In this document: positions 10,861 through 23,710 of the stretch, in pieces
How positions within the stretch are numbered: position 1 is the first letter of the stretch
Layout: the number at the start of each line of letters is the position of its first letter
From: Macquaria australasica
Taxonomy: Eukaryota > Chordata > Actinopteri > Centrarchiformes > Percichthyidae
NCBI GenBank assembly: GCA_005408345.1
Contig: SEMN01000126.1
Span: 558,001-622,000, forward strand
Reading direction: 5' to 3'
Length of the DNA stretch: 64,000 nt
Notes under the pieces: model-generated
The model's database searches: none
What the model was told of the DNA's origin: nothing
The model's input: the letters and a program-made list of their open reading frames with translations, nothing else
Made by a program: the position numbers and the translations under genes

Positions 10861-13800
10861 AGTGGGAACTTGGCAACCTCGTCTGGACGAAGAGGTGAAC
10901 TACAAGACTAATAAACTATCAAAGTCTTCCTTATTGTCCTAAAAGTGAACAATCTGCCTATATAATATACAGTTAAAAACGCCCAAAATTCCCACAAAAA
11001 AAAGAGGACATAATATTCTCAACAAACCTGCTACAAACTACTTCTCAGTTTAATTGATATTAATCATTAACCATGCCATAGCTTATAATATCTTCATATA
11101 ATGTAATATTTCTGGCCATTTATGAGTCGACCCTGGTGATCCAAGTCTTGTAAGGCCTTAATTATGTGCACAAAAGTAGGGGTAAAAGTTTTGATCAGCA
11201 GGAGAAGAAAAAGTAAGTGACCCAAAGTTAGCCTAGAAGGCATTTTCTTACATCTGTAGTCCCTGGCTGGATGTTAAAAAGGCACCCTAAAATAGAATAA
11301 AACAGCATATCTTTTAAAATTAATATAACTTGATAAATATCATTCACATCACGCAATGAAGGACAGGAATAGCAGAGGGCAGACATGACAAGACAGGCAA
11401 CAAGATGGCAGCAGAGAAGATAACTAGTATCTCGAAGGTAACATGTTTGATAGTCAATTTTGTAAATGAATTTAAAGGTACTACGCTATCTTTTTTGTTT
11501 TGAAACTACTGTCAGTATTATTCTCCCCTATTGATAACGCATAACTAATTCTAATGAGGCGTTAAGGAGAAACCACAGCAAACCAGCTCTATAAACCTTT
11601 AGGCCTGATTATGAGTTATTAATTTAAAGGCAAATGTTTCCCCTCTCTACTCCCTAGAATACAATGAATGAATGTAACTTAAATTACTATCATGAACACA
11701 CCCTACTACTGTGTGTGTTCAGCCAGTTCGGCAGAAATAATACCAGAGCAATGCTGAAAATGAAGACATCAGCACTTTGTGAAGCTTGGCACCAGTTTTG
11801 GTTTGGATGCTAGCGTTATTAACGGCTTGTAGATGGATCATTTTCTTTTGTGTTTACTAATCCTCCAGTTAATAGCCTAGGTTTTTATGATAGATATAAG
11901 GATCTTCACAGATCTAAGGATCTGCTTAGAAAAACATTAACACACTTCTTTTTCATCATAGGCGATTTTTTAAATTGCAGTTTCCTTTGCTTGCATGGGA
12001 GGGCATTTTACATATTTAAAATAATGTGCACAATATATCTCGTGAAGGATGCACCTGAGAAATAATTAGACATCAACCAAAATACAATATTATCATCAAT
12101 ATCATTGTCATCATTAGCGCTAATTGATGATGATAAAATTTCTAACTTGTCGAGAGCCCTTTTTAATTATTTAGATTAAAAAAATTAATACAGCTTGGAG
12201 GACTGAAAAAGCATGTTTTAAAAAAAATGTTTTAGATATATAAGCATAATGTCTCTTTCTATGTATAGTGCGGTAGGTTATTTTGGGTTAAAGACTAAAA
12301 TTCGGACATTTTTGTAAAATGATGGCGGAATTAAATCTGACCACTTTAAAATGTTTGTTCTGCTTGCTCCGTAGGTGACGGTTAACCAGACGAACGCCTG
12401 CATGCAGTGACACCTTCAGGGGCAGGGCTGGAAAACAGAAAACATACCTGCATCACCTTCACAGGTATACTGTAGACCCTTAGGTAACAAGTCAGTTAAT
12501 TGCTCAATTTCATCATTTCTGTAATTGATGATAGAAAGATTCTTGAAGTCAACAGTGTTTGATGATTTTGCATGAGGTTTGATGCTAATTCAGGATCCCT
12601 CTGACCAGTGAACAGTAGCAGAAAGGGCACTTAGGGGAAAGCAGCATAAACACTGTTAATCTGGTCTCTGTTATGTCTTCAGTGATTATGTCTTTACAGG
12701 GCATTTCCTCCTTGGCCTTTGATCACTCTGGCTATCAGGAAAGTGGAAAAAATAAAGAAATATAAATCCCACTTTAAAAGCAAATAGAATCTTTTATTCC
12801 AAGGTCACAAGATGACAAATGCTGAGTCTAAAGGAGTGCAATAAATGATCCATTGGAAAAGTTTGTGCAGGCAAAACTGTTTGGGTGGTATGTCTCTGTG
12901 TATAGACTCATTCACAATTCACATTCACAAACTTCTTGTTCCTTATTTATATCAATCTCTGATCCTCTGATCCTCTTTGTCCTATCCCTAAGCAGCGTTC
13001 ATGTCTCACAACCCATAATCCCATCCAAGTAAACACACTCTTCTTATTGAAAGTTTTTTGAAAATTACAAGTGATATTATCTTTAAAAGCATTTTATAAC
13101 ACTGTTTTGGTGAGCCCTCTAAAATTTTTGTTTTCTTATTTCTTTTCTTTTTCCAAGTCTCTAAGAGGATTATGTTCTTAACCCTGAAAGTATTTTTCAC
13201 TGTGCAGTAACTGTCAGAGACTTTGACCGTAATTACACACAAACTCAGGGTTGCCTCAGGCAATAAAACCTCAATCATCACTCTCTCCTGCGAAACCTTT
13301 TCACTTTAGGCCCGCATGCAGGCAGGCACGCACATGCACATGCACATGCATGCACACCCAGTAGGAGGATGATCTGGTTTGTCTGCATTTCGGTCTCTGT
13401 GTGAGGCTTTTCACAAGAAGAACCACAACATTGTTTTTCGGAAGTTACGCCCACACAACTTATTTACAAGCCCTTTTAACCCTGTTATCTAATGGAACTT
13501 TGTTTTTTACAGATTGCCCTTGGCTGCTCCTTCTACAAGACATGGAGAATGCACTTATCGCTTTGTAGTTCCCATCAGGCACATTCAGGGCTTATGATTT
13601 TATTTGGTTTATTTTGGGGTTAAACATCTTAAGACATGCCATTTCATGAAATTGTGCAATGTGTCTTGCACACTAGTGATGAAGCCTTATTCTTCCCTCC
13701 ACTATGTCAACTACCAATATGTGTGAAATGGTGTGAATGTATCAGCCCCGTGATAGGCCTTTTAATAATCAGCATTTTTTATCCTTTAAACCTGACGCAG

Positions 13801-14094
13801 ACAAAACAGCTGTCACATCTTCTAGTCAAGATAAAGAGTTTTTCTGTAGATTATTGCTCCTGGTTGCTTGCCTTATCTACCCCCTTCTAAACACATGGAA
13901 ACACACCCTATACATGCAGGCCCTCACTCTAAAGTTAATTTTTTATCTTTTTTTCAGGGTGACGTAATGTACATACCGCTGTATATATTGGGGCTTTGAC
14001 TGTTACTGTCTCTTAGGTATTACGGTGGTGTCACTAATTATTTTCTTTCCTCTGTCTCGTCAATACTTTGGATGTCCATCACACCTTGTGGACC
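10861..14094. other. Divergent intergenic gap slc46a1/slc13a2
   Basis: AT-rich DNA with no recognisable coding exon or RNA gene. There is a low-complexity GCATGCA/CACATG tract at about 13313-13360. The region just left of 14094 is the slc13a2 promoter and 5' UTR. Poly-A and poly-T runs are common; none shows retrocopy features. Confidence 0.6.
13982..13988 (+). promoter_or_regulatory. TATA-like box upstream of slc13a2
   Basis: TATATAT lies about 107 bases before the slc13a2 ATG at 14095. A start site near 14010-14015 would leave a short 5' UTR. This is position-based inference only. Confidence 0.3.
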
Positions 14095-17000
14095 ATGGCT
14101 GGATTCCTTACATGGCTGTGGAGGTATAGGAATTACATTGTGATATTCCTGACACCTCTTTTACTTCTGCCTCTGCCGCTGCTCAACCCGACCCCGGTAA
14201 GAAAATCAACACATAGTTGTGTGTTTTTATGTCGTAGGAGATATCTGCAGACATATTTTAGACTTCAGACCTGCTGAATAGAGATGGCTTATCTAATTGC
14301 ATGATGTATATTAGTCCAATGCTATACAATACATATATTAAGCCACTACTATGATAATTTAAAGCCTCAAATGTTGCTGAACATGGATATCTATATAGGT
14401 TTAAATATGCATTTCTGGTGTTGATTCGTATCTCCCAATACTTGTGCCACAAGGTTAGCTAGAAAGCCAGTTAAATGCAGCTCACATTCCTCCAAATCAA
14501 AGCAAGCACAGCATAAAAATGCAGAATAATGTACAATATGTGCGATTAAGGGCACCTTTTTCCTCTCCATCAGTACTACCACGTGGTGCAGTTTAGTCAT
14601 CTGTAGAGCTACTGATTGGAAGCCTTCCTGGAGATAGAGTAAACAAAATCACTATTTTAGTTCAGTTAAATTAGCCTGATATGGGATGGTAGATAATTGT
14701 TAGCAGAGCACAGATCTCCTCTAATGCTCATTAATCACCTCAGGTAGATGCATGAAAAGCTGCTAAAGAAGTGAGAGCTGAAACATTTCTAGACAAGGTG
14801 TTACACATGGCATCCCCAGGTCACCCCCCACTGCACATTTAGGTTTAAGGGGTCTGTCTGTCAGTTTATCTGACTTAGATTAGATGACAGGTCTGTCCCT
14901 CTGTTTAACAAAACATACAGCCACAGGTCAAACATTATAGAACAGATGATGATATGATTATCATATTTGATCTTTGTCCTTTGGCTTTTGTTTTGATATC
15001 AAAAACAGTTATGAACCACCTCAAGTGCAGTGCTCATTATGGCTAATACATGAATACCATAGATGCCCAACAAAGCACCAGGTCCAGATTTGACTACAAA
15101 CATGGCAAGTTCCATCATCAACATGAGCAATGAAGTCTCTCTGGAGTGTGAGCTACACCACAGCAGTGCTCAGGTGGGCTCTTACCAGTATCCACACACC
15201 TGCCTGGTGCCCTTCACTCTCAACAACCTAGGACAAATCTAATAAGGAGGCCTGAGTGTAGAAGCTCGTTCATTATTATGCTCAAACTTCAACTCTTGCC
15301 AATGATATTAAACGCAAAGGTCCAGTTCACCTCAGATATTTTTATTATTAATGTGTATTTACAATAAGAACACACACTAAGATTTTATAAGACATGCATT
15401 TTGCTACTACTATTTTAGCAACTTATACTTGGCTGCAACAAAAGTTTTAAGCTTAAAATCCAAGGGAAATGTGATTACTAGGGGTAATCAGTGCAAAGGT
15501 CACAGAGTCCTGACCGTAGATGTAATAAAACTCTGTTGTAAAAATGACTATGCATAATACATAAGGGAAGTGGTAGGAGAGATCGTCTTTTGGTAGTGGA
15601 AGGTATTGGAGTGTTATTTGAATAGGGCATATGAAGATTTGTTGTTGTAGAGATATGTTTAAAAGTTAATGAGGCAAATAGGGGCTGAGCCATGACTGTA
15701 ATAATGAAAGTGACTGTATTATACAGTGTTTTCTAATACATACAAACGTGCAATTCTCTGGGGAGGTTGTATAAATCCATCCAGAATCTATTTCTGCCCT
15801 GCCTCTTCAATCCACAAAGTATATTTGAGAAAGAGAAATAGCATTCCAGTAGTAGTACTGTATTCAGGTATTGTGAAACCACTAAACAAAATGAAAGAGG
15901 TAACCTCTGATAATCAAAGAGGATCAAAGACAACAGTCTTCAGTCAGTTCTTAGCTGCAACATGTGCTGCAGGTACAATCTCTGTTGCCTTTCAGCTTGT
16001 AACAATTCATGTACATCTTAATGGAGCATTTTATGGTTCTTTGATTGTTCTTGTTCAGCTATTCACTTTTTGTACAGCAATGTATATGCGAACACAGTAA
16101 ACAATAACAAAAAATAATAATACACTTCCGTTGTGTGGCAACCATCTTATCAGCATTAATGAATATAAAAACAGCATACAGCAAAAACACAGGAAAGTAT
16201 CATTAAACATAATGTCTTATTATTCTTTGACTTTTAGTTAGTTCTAATTATTTTGGTGTTCACTTTTAATACCAGCATTAGTGGGCCATTGTACAGGACA
16301 TTAGTGCGAAATTGGACAGTAGTTATCCCAAAATGTCTCAGAAATTCCAAACAGCTACACAGCATTTACTTTGTGTCGCTAAGAAACGTATTATGTAATT
16401 TTTAATGAGTGGCTGCAAATATTTCAGCTGCAAAATTCCAGCAGCGAGCGCGCACACATTTTCTTCAGAAAATAGTTATAAAAGCATTCACTCACAACTG
16501 AGCTGTAGTATGTCAGCCAAGGTTAAGGAGTTTCTGGTGTGTCGTAGTTCCCTTACAGGCTTTATGTACTGTGTATTAAGCATATTAAACAACACAATAC
16601 TTGTCTGTCATTACAGGAGACAAAATGTGGCTATGCAATAATCCTCATGGCGCTGTACTGGTGTACAGAGTGTATCCCTCTGGCTGTGACCGCTCTGCTG
16701 CCCGTCATTCTCTTCCCCATGATGGGCATCATGGAATCAGGCGAGGTATTTCCAACTGTATACACACATTTTAATTGTCCATTTCTTGGAATTAGTTTAA
16801 CAGGGTCTTTCGCCTCTTTCCAAGGATCAAGGAATCAGTTTTATGCTCCCACATAAGCCTATTTAGAGCCTTTTTCTTTCCGTATCCAGGTTTGTATCCA
16901 GTACCTGAAAGACTCCAACATGCTCTTTATTGGTGGGCTGCTGGTGGCCATCGCTGTCGAGCACTGGAACCTGCACAGGAGGATCGCCCTTCAAGTTCTG

Positions 17001-17443
17001 CTTATTGTGGGAGTGAAGCCATCTCTGTAGGAAACTTTTACATAAATACATATACATACTGCAGCTACAATATAAAGTATGTGGATGCCCCTTTTGGCCA
17101 TATAGTGTCTGTACTCATCATTTGTCACTCAAATCTCTTTACATGCTTTCTTCAACTTTCCATCGAGTCATTTGTCTTGCGTCCTCTCCAGCCTGATGAT
17201 CGGTTTCATGAGCACCACAGCCTTTCTGTCCATGTGGATCAGCAACACGGCCTCCACAGCCATGATGCTGCCCATCTCCAACGCTGTGCTGAAGCAGCTG
17301 TGTGACACAGAGGCCAACGCTGAAGAGAGGGATTACAGCCTGACTGCTGCAAAGGATGGTCAGGAAAACCAGGCATTCGAGATGGGTGACACCAAAGAAA
17401 GCAATGACAAGGAGCTCAAACCAAAGGACAGCAGCATCAACAT

Positions 17444-17488
<45 letters not shown>

Positions 17489-20400
17489 AGACAGTCTTTT
17501 TTGTTAAGGTTTTGGTTGCTCTTATTCATTGTTGCTCTAATGGTGTTTTGCAGATGCATATAAAGACGATGACATCATAGACATGAAGGACATGACGGAA
17601 AATGACATTACTTCAAGTAGGTTTTTTTAACTTTGTCTTTAAAGTAACAGCCTGATTTAAAGAATAATAATAAAAGATCAAACAGAACATAGAAGTAGAG
17701 GAATAAAAGTGCCACAGGCCAAATGTATTCTTGCTGTGGTTTGTATGAGGTTTAAAATACAAATCTTAATGTTACAAAAACTTTATACAATTTTTATTTG
17801 TCAAATAACTGAGAAGCAGTTTGGTTAAGCCACCCAAGACGTCAGCAAAAAACAAGCTGCTGCGTTCGTGAAGATATGTGTCAAACTACACTTTCACAGA
17901 ACTCTTTAAATCCAACAGCAACTTTGTCGTCACTCAGTCAAACAATTACAGAAACATGGAAGACCAAGCAGTAAATTCATGTTACATACAAGACACTTCT
18001 AAGATGTCTTTTCAATGCTGAAGGTCTGAGCTCTGTACCTCCAGAGGTTTGTGACAGGAGACCAGAGGCCGAGCAGCGCAGACTGAAGAGGGAGCAGAGA
18101 TACATGAACCTGATGAAAGGCATGAGCCTGAGTGTTTGTTACGCTGCCAGCATTGGTGGAACGGCAACCCTCACTGGAACCATATCCAATGTCATCATGA
18201 AAGGCCAGCTTGATGAGTAAGACCTGCACATATGCAAATACACACACCCCCACACATATGGGCACTTTTCCTGGATGCAGATCCTGGACTTACCTGATTT
18301 TGTAAAGATAATCACAAAATTCTGTTGAATTCAGAACTAATCATCCTCTTTAATCTTAGTCTGCTGGGCCATGGTCGACTTCTTTCCACTAAAATTCTGT
18401 TTATTCACAACTGCAAAAGGCTATTTCTTTGGGCAACATTCATAATGGTTTTGATAAGATTTTACTCACAGATTGTTGGAGATATAGGCGTGTGTCGACA
18501 CCAGTTGTAGCCACAGCTTCTGTTTAGAGTAAAAGTTCATTAGGCTAATCAAAAGGACTGGACACGTTTTAAACAAGTCTCTAGTTTTACAAGTGGAAGA
18601 ATCTTTATGTTGAAGAAAACTTCCCTCAGGTTCCACACTGGAGAAAATAATCTTTATTCAAGCTTCAGTAGAAAACAGATGATTATGGTGAGCATTATGC
18701 GTGGAGGGAAGCACACACACGCACATGTTGTATCAGCACTTCTCTGGTCTGCATCCTAAGAGCGGGGATTTTATACACGTTTGTCTGAGGTGACCAAAAG
18801 GTGATTAGGCTAATCCATGTCACAAGGCCAAAAGGTGAATTGAAAAAATTGAATTCTGGGCTTTCCTGAATAAGACATTTTACACTTCAGTATTACACAA
18901 GTTATTACAAGTTTGTATTGTAAAATTGCAATAGACCAAAAGCGGGAGCGGCTAAGAGTTCCCATGTAAGTTGAGGTGTGTCTCCCCACTAGTCTTGGCT
19001 TTCCTTTTCTTGATATTTCCCCCTTGGTTACTTCAAAGGGTTTCACCCACAGAGGTCTATTAATCAATGTAAATAGTTTAATAAATAGTCTCAACATAGG
19101 GCTTAGTGTCATACTGAAAGGCAGGCACTTAATCAGGATACACAAAGGCAATATTGAGATAAGATAAAACTATTTTCTTCTACACACCCAATTAGTATTT
19201 GGATGTAAAAACAAATGTGATCACACTCAAAATGTTTATAATAGTGCTTTTCATTGAAAACCTGCATTTGCACCCAACTGCGGTATGCACAGTGGGTCAA
19301 AACTCACAACATTTAATGGACATTTACAGTGGACAGTCTGGCTAATCACTAATGTTTTCACTTCCACATAGGTGGTTTACTGGATTACTATATTGGACTC
19401 CATTTTAAAGCCATGACAGTAGATTCAGCAATGAAATTATTGCGAAAGTGTCGTGATGGCCCAAATCACAAAAATAACAAACAAAATAATTCTGATGTAG
19501 ACTTGCTCATCTCACAGGAGAGTTCAGCCAGGTCATGCTGTTTTCTCATCTCAGTGTTTTCTTTTTATCATCAACAGACTCTTCCCAGGTAACGGAGGCA
19601 TAATCAACTTTGCAAGCTGGTTTGGCTTCTCATTCCCCAACATGCTGCTTATGCTCGCCCTGTCTTGGTTGTGGCTGCAGTTTATGTTTTTGGGCTTTGA
19701 GTACGTTTCATGGACTGGAGTCATTCTCTCTTCTCATATTTTATTATCGCTAACAAAGAATCCACATTATAAAAAACAGAGTAATTTATTTTCACTTTGT
19801 GTTATTCCAGTTTGAAAAAGTCTTTTGGATGTGGCACAAAGACAGATGGTGACAGGGAGGCATACCAGGTGATCAAAGATGAGTGCAAAAAGATGGGCAG
19901 GATGAGCTTCGCTGAGGGCTGTGTGCTGGTTATCTTCATGTTGCTGGTTCTTCTGTGGTTTACCAGGGAGCCTGGGTTCATACCCGGCTGGGCCACTGTG
20001 CTCTTCAACCAAGACAAACGGTGAGTACAAAAACTGTTTGTTACACAGCTTTTCATGACTCCTCAGTGAAAAAGTGAAGAGTTAACCAGGGAATGGCCAG
20101 TCTAGGAGGAGAAAATAAGGAAGGGTCTACTATTAAGGGTGTATCAATCACTAAACTTTGGTCTAGCTACAGACGTTTGAAGTGATGACCCGACCCTGTA
20201 ATCCTCTGTCCAGTCTTAAAATAGTCGCTTGAGTATTTTCGTAATGATAATATGTGAAATGCAGATATTTTAAATGTGCTTTCTCATCAGGTACGTCACA
20301 GATGGCACCGTGGCCATATTAATGTCAACACTCTTCTTCTGCATCCCGTCCAATTTGCCCAGATGCTGCAGGAAGTCCGAGGACGGTGGGTCAGCTGGCA

Positions 20401-22791
20401 TGTTTCTGATAATTTTTTGCGCGCAACAGGTGCATTACTATAAATATCTTATTCTAAAACAGGCGTGTAAACATATTGACTGTGCACCATTTGACATAAA
20501 AGACATAAAAGGGCTTGCTTCTTACAACTCATGTAAGACTGTGCTGCCCATTTTGAGTAGAATATCTCTATTTTCATGTTTATGCCGTAATTTGTTGATA
20601 AAATTGTGATGAAAAATACATAAATCATCACGTTTTAAGAGGAATATGGCAGGAACTTGATCTTTGCGGCTCCATCTGTGCACGTCTGGACAGCCCAATG
20701 GGAAGTGTTCATTCACTGTTACAGCACATTTCTATTTTTGTGGCATGTTGCTGCAAGTCTGTCACATGAAGATAGTGAGTGCAGTTTTATAACCACGTCT
20801 GTCCTCTCTATCTGTGTACTATAACAGACAAAGATACAGTCAGTAACTTTTACTGCCCTTGACAACTCATCTTGCTGATTCAGTGCTTTCTAATAAACGT
20901 TATCCCAACTCCTTCAAGAGTTGTAGCCTGATAGCACCAAGGTCAAGCCTGTGCAACAGTTCATGCTGTGCTGTTTCCTTAGATAAATTACTTTTGTATC
21001 AATGCATATTCTTTCTCCCTTGGTAACTTAAGTGAAGCGTGTCCTGCTCCTGCCTATAAGCAATAAGGTCTTTGGTACTCCTCAAAAAGGGGAAAAGCAG
21101 TGTGTTTTGTACACAGAAGAGTGACAGTCTAAAAGGTATGACGCAGACTTTGAGGTGCCAGAGTCCATTTCTCACCTGGGAAAAGAATTAACGAGTTTAA
21201 AAGTATGAATCCAGTTACAACACCACATTTTAAATATGATTTTGATCGCTGACCAATTTATCACATTTCCTTTTATTCAATTCATTTCTATTTTATTTAT
21301 ATAGCGCCAAATTATAACAGAAGTTATCTCAGGGCACTTTTCATATACAGCAGGTCTAGACTGTACTCTTCTATCTTTACGGAGCACATTTATATCATTA
21401 TTTATGACTGTCCTAACCAATAGCTGAAAATGAACAGCTGTAAGAATTTCAGCTTTTTTCTTCTTTGTCTCCTTGTTCTAATAGGGGCCCCTGCTGAAGC
21501 CCCTACACCTCTACTTGGTTGGGACGTCGTCCATGAAAAGATGCCTTGGAACGTCCTTTTGCTTCTGGGAGGAGGTTTTGCATTGGCCCACGGAAGTGAG
21601 GTAATGCTGTTGATCAAGTCCACATTTTTCTGAAGACAATCCCTTTCAATAAATGTTTGGAAGCTGATTGTGTGTTTTTCCGACCCTGCATAAAGAAATC
21701 TGGACTTTCTTTGTGGCTGGGAGAAAGTCTCGTACCACTGCAGAGCATCCATCCTTTTGCCATCTCCATCCTGCTGTGTCTGCTGGTGGCCATGTTCACC
21801 GAATGTTCCAGCAACATTGCCACCACCACTCTCTTCCTGCCAATTCTGGCCTCTATGGTGAGACAGAACATAGTACACATCCATACTCTTTAGTATTATT
21901 TTCTTTTACATTTCTGTTTGTGTACAGGTTAAACAAATGAGATGCAGCATGTTAATTAGTGAGCTTTAGAGGTGTTGGAAGGCTGCTTCTCCCTGCTTCC
22001 AGTCTTTATGCTAAGCTAAGATGATCACCCACAGCTTTAGACCCATACTTAATCCACAGATATGAGGGTCCTTCTCCTCTTTCTTCTCATCTAACTCGTA
22101 AAGGAAGCGAATAACCACAATTCCCAAAATTGCCCAAAATGCTTAGATAACATCCTGTCTGCCTTTTAGCTGTTTATCATGTGCAACAGGAAAGTCAAAT
22201 CATATCTATTCAGCATCTATTTCCAGGTCTTTCAGTCTGATGATATGTTATCCATGAAAGCACATTTGTGTAAAAATAAAACCTTTTATTCCTTGAGGCC
22301 AAAGAGTTGCTTGCTGTAGCTGTTGGTTTAGCAGCACCTTAATGGGCCATGTCTGACAACTCTGTCCCTGTCCTTAATGTCAACCAGTTGCATTGAAAAA
22401 CTATCCATAGCACTTTTCCAAAAATCCCCCATCATGGGATCCTGAAAGATGTAGACTTGCCTGTTTAGCATGTGTGTGAACATCCTTTATACATTTTTTA
22501 TCCAGGCCACCGCCATCAAGATACACCCACTGTACGTCATGCTTCCCTGCACCATCTCTGCCTCGCTGGCTTTCATGCTGCCTGTAGCCACTCCACCCAA
22601 CGCCATAGCCTTCTCCTATGGCACCCTTAAAGTTATGGACATGGTAAGACCTTTCAGAAAAGATCGAGACCCTATAAGTGAGCATGTTGACATGCACACA
22701 GTGTTTTAGATAAAGGCTCATATCCAGTTTTTAGATAAGCAGCTTATATTAATCCTTATATCTGATGATTATCTATTTGCACACACAATAT

Positions 22792-22836
<45 letters not shown>

Positions 22837-23157
22837 AATACTGAGCTCAGGCAAACTGAACAGCAAATGTAATGTATACATGCCTCAGTATCTCGACAAA
22901 TCAGTATTAATATTATAAGACTGAAATAAGACCTACTCTGATAGGGTGTCGACAAAACACTGTATTGCCTTGGACCAGGCTCCAAATATTCTTTTGTTTA
23001 TGTTGTATTGTTTTTGTGGTTGTTCCAGGCCAAAGCTGGATTCATTCTGAACCTTCTTGGAGTCATGACCATCAACATTGCCATTAACACGTGGGGCGTG
23101 GCCATGTTCCAGCTGAATACCTTCCCCAGTTGGGCTAATGTCACCAAAACTCCTTGA
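14095..23157 (+). CDS. slc13a2: Sodium/dicarboxylate cotransporter NaDC1-like
   Basis: Thirteen coding exons: 14095-14196, 16617-16745, 16890-17026, 17192-17445, 17554-17616, 18024-18216, 19578-19700, 19811-20020, 20291-20385, 21485-21600, 21696-21857, 22506-22643, 23029-23157 (616 residues; human 592). All junctions are GT-AG and phases agree. A DASS-family plasma-membrane carrier that brings in succinate, citrate and other Krebs-cycle acids with sodium. Family marks: WISNTAST (SNT at about 140-142), LTGTISN (279-284), FTECSSNIATTT (about 508-519) and MLPVATPPNAIAF. NVT near the C-terminus is a likely glycosylation site. Exons 4 and 5 make the variable charged cytoplasmic loop. slc13a3 and slc13a5 are paralogues; the position between slc46a1 and foxn1 decides for slc13a2. 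The start ATG sits in ACCATGG; no in-frame ATG precedes it in the exon. The exon 6 acceptor (18024) is the weakest junction. Confidence 0.95.
14197..16616 (+). other. slc13a2 intron 1
   Basis: A 2.4-kb intron, AT-rich. It holds a 124-codon open frame at 15726-16100 whose C-terminal half is hydrophobic (see findings); otherwise no recognisable element. Confidence 0.7.
17446..17486 (+). repeat. (GT)n microsatellite forming the exon 4 splice donor of slc13a2
   Basis: About 20 GT units. The first GT is the donor itself: the exon ends ...AACATGG at 17445 and the intron starts GTGTGTGTGT. Confidence 0.93.
21281..21360 (+). mobile_element. Fragment of a teleost repeat (TATTTATATAGCGCCAAAT type)
   Basis: In slc13a2 intron 9. 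The text TTTATATAGCGCCAAATTAT followed by a TCTCAGGGCACTTTTC-like stretch is the familiar 3' part of a very common fish repeat. Recognised from memory; class not certain. A similar scrap (GTCAAGTCAGTTTTATGTAT) is at about 45475-45515. Confidence 0.45.
21955..22115 (-). mobile_element. R2 element fragment, minus orientation
   Basis: In slc13a2 intron 11. It matches, in reverse, the R2 repeats at 32070 and 33089: TCTTTATGCTAAGCTAAG, then CTCATCTAACTCGTAAAG and a degenerate AATTCCCAAAATTGCCC end. Truncated relative to those copies. Confidence 0.6.
22797..22835. repeat. (TAA)n microsatellite
   Basis: About 13 units of TAA in slc13a2 intron 12; simple tandem repeat read directly. Confidence 0.93.
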
Positions 23158-23676
23158 ATTTGAACTCAGGAAAATGGAAACAGGGTAGAAACTGTGAGGG
23201 ATGAACAATATCTGCTTATTGATCAGGATTCCACCACTGGAGGCCTGGGCAGGCAGGAGACTTAGTATTTTTAATCAAAGCTCCCCTGTACAGCCTGGTG
23301 TGCACCGAGGCCTGTCCTTGAGTGCTGACACAGGTTCTTCTATGCAGCTTTCAATCTTATATCTTCCCTAACATTGTGATGTTCTTCAGAAACCAGCTGG
23401 ACATGCTGACTGGGAACATGGGAGCAATGTTTGTTGATGTTTTGACTGCACTGAGTTAATTTAGATAAATTATCCTGTGAACAGTCAACCAAGCAGATCA
23501 GAACTTCATGTTTTTAGAGTAAACTATATAATTTATATATAAGATTAAAAGTTTTTTTTCACCTACAAGACATGATTATATAAAAACAAGTGTTTATGCA
23601 AGCAGACGCCAGACTGGATTGCGGAGAGAGGTATACTGTGGAAAACTGTGATATAATGAGTTCTCATTGCATCTGT

Positions 23677-23710
23677 AATAAACGGTGTTACTTTTCCCTT
23701 TTGTAATAAA
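23677..23710 (+). terminator. Two AATAAA poly(A) signals of slc13a2
   Basis: AATAAA at 23677-23682 and again at 23705-23710, about 520-555 bases after the stop, followed by an A-run at about 23730. Confidence 0.5.
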
